NCBI GenBank assembly: GCA_948099385.1
Contig: CANUEZ040000024.1
Coordinates: 22,684,501 to 22,748,500 of the forward strand
Origin: Fasciola hepatica
Taxonomy: Eukaryota; Platyhelminthes; Trematoda; Plagiorchiida; Fasciolidae
Length of the DNA stretch: 64,000 nucleotides
Direction of reading: 5' to 3'
Part shown: one piece after another, positions 61,694 to 64,000 of the stretch
Numbering within the stretch: the stretch's first letter is position 1
How the letters are laid out: each line of letters starts with the position of its first letter
Notes under the pieces: generated by a model
What the model was told of the DNA's origin: nothing
Seen by the model: the letters and a program-made list of their open reading frames with translations, nothing else
The model's database searches: none
Program-made: the position numbers and the translations under genes

Positions 61694-62621
61694 GGCTCCT
61701 CGTATTCACGTGCCTGGTATCCAAAACGGCGGTGATAATAACACTCTCTGGATTGAGAGTTTGCTCTCGGAACCTTCGTTGTAGAACGGAGACGGCCTCG
61801 GCCTCGCGAACGCAGACCATTGATGGTTGTCCCGTGCTGTTCGACCACCTGCGACAAACGGCGGACCTCTTGGCATAACTCTGAATGTCAGAGTTGCTAC
61901 CAGCTGTGTTGTGCTGGGCGGTTGTCAATTCAGAGGTAAAAGCGGGATCTGGTGGGGTAACAGCTGCGCTGGTGAATCCGTGAGACTGTGGAGCAAAAGC
62001 TCGAAGACTCTGTCTGCAGCTTCTGAGCACTTATCTAGGGTCTGACCTTGTATTAAAACCGCAGGTATGCTCTGAGCATATAGTGAAAGCCGCTGCATCC
62101 ATAGCTGACGCAAGACTGCATTGTCCATGGACTTTGTACCTACCAGCGAACTCATCTGCCGTAGCAACTGCGATGGGGTCCTATCACCCAGCTGGATTTT
62201 GGAGAGAATGTGTTTGATACGCTTCAATTCCAGTGCTGCTAAGCGCCTAATCTGAGCCTCCCGGAGTGTCTGGTACCGGGTTGTGATCCGGTGGGTTCCT
62301 AACGATACCCCGGTCTTGCGTGATCATACTAGCTGGGGTCGCTGAGAGCAGTTTATTGTATTTGGGGTGTTGACCGGATGTGCAAGCCTCCTGGTAACGA
62401 GGCTCGAGAATGGCGATGAAAACCTCCGGATCTTCCGGCACAAAAACCGGTATTTTCCTGTGCGCCGCATGGCACTCCGGCTCATACTCGAGCTTAGACC
62501 ATCTATTAATTATGAGACAGGCACTCTGTGGAAGTGAACTAGCCTGGGATTCTAAAATTTTGTTGGAAACCCCGGTATACATAATCTCGGAATCAACGGA
62601 AATGAAAACTGATCGATACAA
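61660..62621 (-). pseudogene. Gypsy gag with zinc knuckle
   Basis: 62621-62247 is the N-terminal matrix-like part (PEVFIAILEPRYQEA). 62227-61925 carries LGDRTPSQLLRQMSSLVG and LRQLWMQRLSLYAQ, a conserved capsid block of worm and arthropod Gypsy gags. 61857-61660 includes CYYHRRFGYQAREYEEPC, the C-x2-H-type knuckle (CWYHxxFGxxAxxCxxPC) with one Cys changed. Frameshifts join the parts. Confidence 0.75.
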
Positions 62622-62650
62622 AAATGAAGGTCAAAGGGATGAAAAGTTTG

Positions 62651-62829
62651 TGCCGACCGAAGAATCATTCATGGGTGAAAATGTCCAGTGGGGATATTTA
62701 TGCGCGACAAAAAATCTGACTAATGTTAGACTGAATATATGGCCGACGAAGGGGAGGAATCGCTACTGCAGGCGTGACCTGACTGGGTCACCTCGGTGGT
62801 ATTAATCAAAAACTAAAAATGGAACAGGC
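62651..62829. other. Short spacer, nothing recognised
   Basis: No motif seen; a Gypsy LTR would be expected near here but was not recognised. Confidence 0.4.
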
Positions 62830-64000
62830 TCAACAATTATTAAAATGCACACTCCCTCTGCCTCTACGATGGCTTTTGTCGAGGAAGTCAACGAGGAAAG
62901 ACCGTGGGGTACCAACCGCGTGTATTCTCACGGCCTGAGTACGGAGACCGCAAGATGGTCTGTGTCGAGGAAGTGTGTTAGAAGTATCGATTGCCGTGGC
63001 CGCATGCGCGGAGCTTACAGTCAAACAAGAGGAAGACGGAGAGTGATCGGCTGGCCTCTCTGCTCCATTGCCTAAGAAGTTTGTCCGCTCTTTTTGCCCA
63101 GAGATTGGCTTACACAAACATATGCTATTTCTCCCTGTTCTTCGATCATTGGACTGTTCAAACGAATTCCCTGCGCTTAAAACTGATAAACCCTTCGGGA
63201 TTTTAAAAGCTTCGATAGGGTCTCTTGTGAGCCTCTTTTCCCCAGGTGAGAAGACTCTCGTATCCTGCAGTCGTTGTTCATATGTATTCTCCCCCTGCCC
63301 CTCCCCTCCCAGCCCCACTCCACCTCCGCTTCTTTTCACTCTCATTCAGCTCGGTGAATCCAACAGACGATCAAAGATTCCATCGATGACCGAGACAGTT
63401 GGGCCTAAAGCCTCCAACCCATGTAGTATTTCAACACACCAAGACTTTTCTCGTTCTCCTTCAAACCCCAGCGTGGTTGGTCGCCGGGCCTTTTCTAAGC
63501 TGGAAGTATCCTTCTTAAAAAAGCTGCTTAAGCCTGCGCGCAATATTCTTAAAGTGGCCTAACTACCACCTCGTATATAGGTATGGACACTTCCACCGAT
63601 CTGCGAGACTGTGCTGAGCTCAGTTTGAGGGGATCAACTTCAGCCTTGTGAGCAGCCAGTTTGTGCTATTTAGCACACCTGGAGTGCGCAGTCATCTAAA
63701 CACTCAAGTCCCTTGTTAACTTTGCAGCCTCAACTGCGGATGGTCAGTTTTCACCAATCGCCGCCACTCCTACTAAAGTTTTCTTTATCAGAAAGGGCTC
63801 GTTTTCGTTTAAGGACACATCTCTTTATTTGCCCAGTCAACTACCCGCCCCAGGTCCCTTGATAATCTATCACCATCTCCCGACCCCACAAATTTTACAC
63901 CGTCTGCAAAAATGAAACACGGTATTAAAAATCTTTTAACTAAACCATTCATGTGGAGAAGAAAAATTAGTGGGCCTACAACTGACCCTTGGGGTACTCC
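62830..64000 (-). pseudogene. Jockey/CR1-like LINE reverse transcriptase, runs off window
   Basis: At the window edge the minus strand reads GVPQGSVVGPLIFLLHMNGL, then CFIFADGVKFVGS: RT palm motifs with YADD changed to FADG, losing a catalytic Asp. Continuing down, RLSRDLGRVVDWANK fits the thumb start. After a poorly recognisable stretch (about 63780-63350), a frame at 63345-62830 gives YEQRLQDTRVFSPGEKRLTR and DPIEAFKIPKGL, the same C-terminal block as 24981-25470 but more decayed. Same LINE family as that copy. Confidence 0.7.

Larger units (their letters stand above)
59226..62650 (-). mobile_element. Ty3/Gypsy element, gag to integrase, interrupted by Pao-A
   Basis: Minus-strand order from high to low coordinates: gag, zinc knuckle, protease, RT, RNase H, integrase. 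The last continues at 36300-37013 beyond Pao-A. All parts carry stops and frameshifts. No LTR of this element was identified, either at 62650 or below 36300. Confidence 0.85.

Overview
This is animal nuclear DNA, most likely from a parasitic flatworm (trematode or cestode). The one recognisable host gene, a Rab GDP-dissociation inhibitor (GDI) on the minus strand (17535-24543), has eight exons. Three of its 5' introns are exactly 37 bp, a size class typical of flatworms. Almost everything else is decayed retroelement sequence of types common in flatworms: RTE-like and jockey/CR1-like LINEs, Ty3/Gypsy, BEL/Pao, and a tRNA-headed SINE. The class of flatworm cannot be fixed from this window alone.

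Layout. 1-3.9 kb: nothing recognised. 3.9-12.1 kb: a graveyard of LINE, Gypsy and SINE fragments. 12.2-14.6 kb: a nearly perfect 356-bp inverted repeat around 1.67 kb of unassigned DNA. 14.6-17.5 kb: nothing recognised. 17.5-24.5 kb: the GDI gene, with a LINE endonuclease relic in intron 4. 24.6-27.2 kb: a pentanucleotide-headed repeat, a LINE 3' end and an LTR-like segment. 27.2-62.6 kb: a nested retroelement cluster. 62.8-64 kb: a LINE that runs off the window.

The nested cluster can be read as layers. A minus-strand Gypsy element (59226-62650 plus 36300-37013) was split in its integrase by a BEL/Pao element, Pao-A, which has 382-bp LTRs at 37014-37395 and 58844-59225 and imperfect 5-bp target duplications GTGGT/GTGTT. 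Pao-A was in turn hit by a solo LTR of a second Pao family (38105-38481, duplication TCAGA/TCAGG) and by a 15.1-kb tandem array (40425-55529) that sits within its reverse transcriptase YVDD motif. About 2.5 kb of this arrangement (Gypsy 3' end, LTR-A, gag-A, LTR-B) is repeated almost identically 8,803 bp upstream, where LTR-B is followed by a long Pao-B gag-pol instead of being solo.

The most interesting object is the tandem array. It has 37.7 near-identical copies of a 401-bp unit. On the minus strand each unit carries a tRNA-like RNA polymerase III promoter (A and B boxes) followed by a type I hammerhead self-cleaving ribozyme with a nearly loopless stem III, the form known to work as dimers. 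It resembles the schistosome Sm-alpha SINE and metazoan retrozymes, but here it forms a large, homogenised satellite-like array inserted in a retrotransposon.
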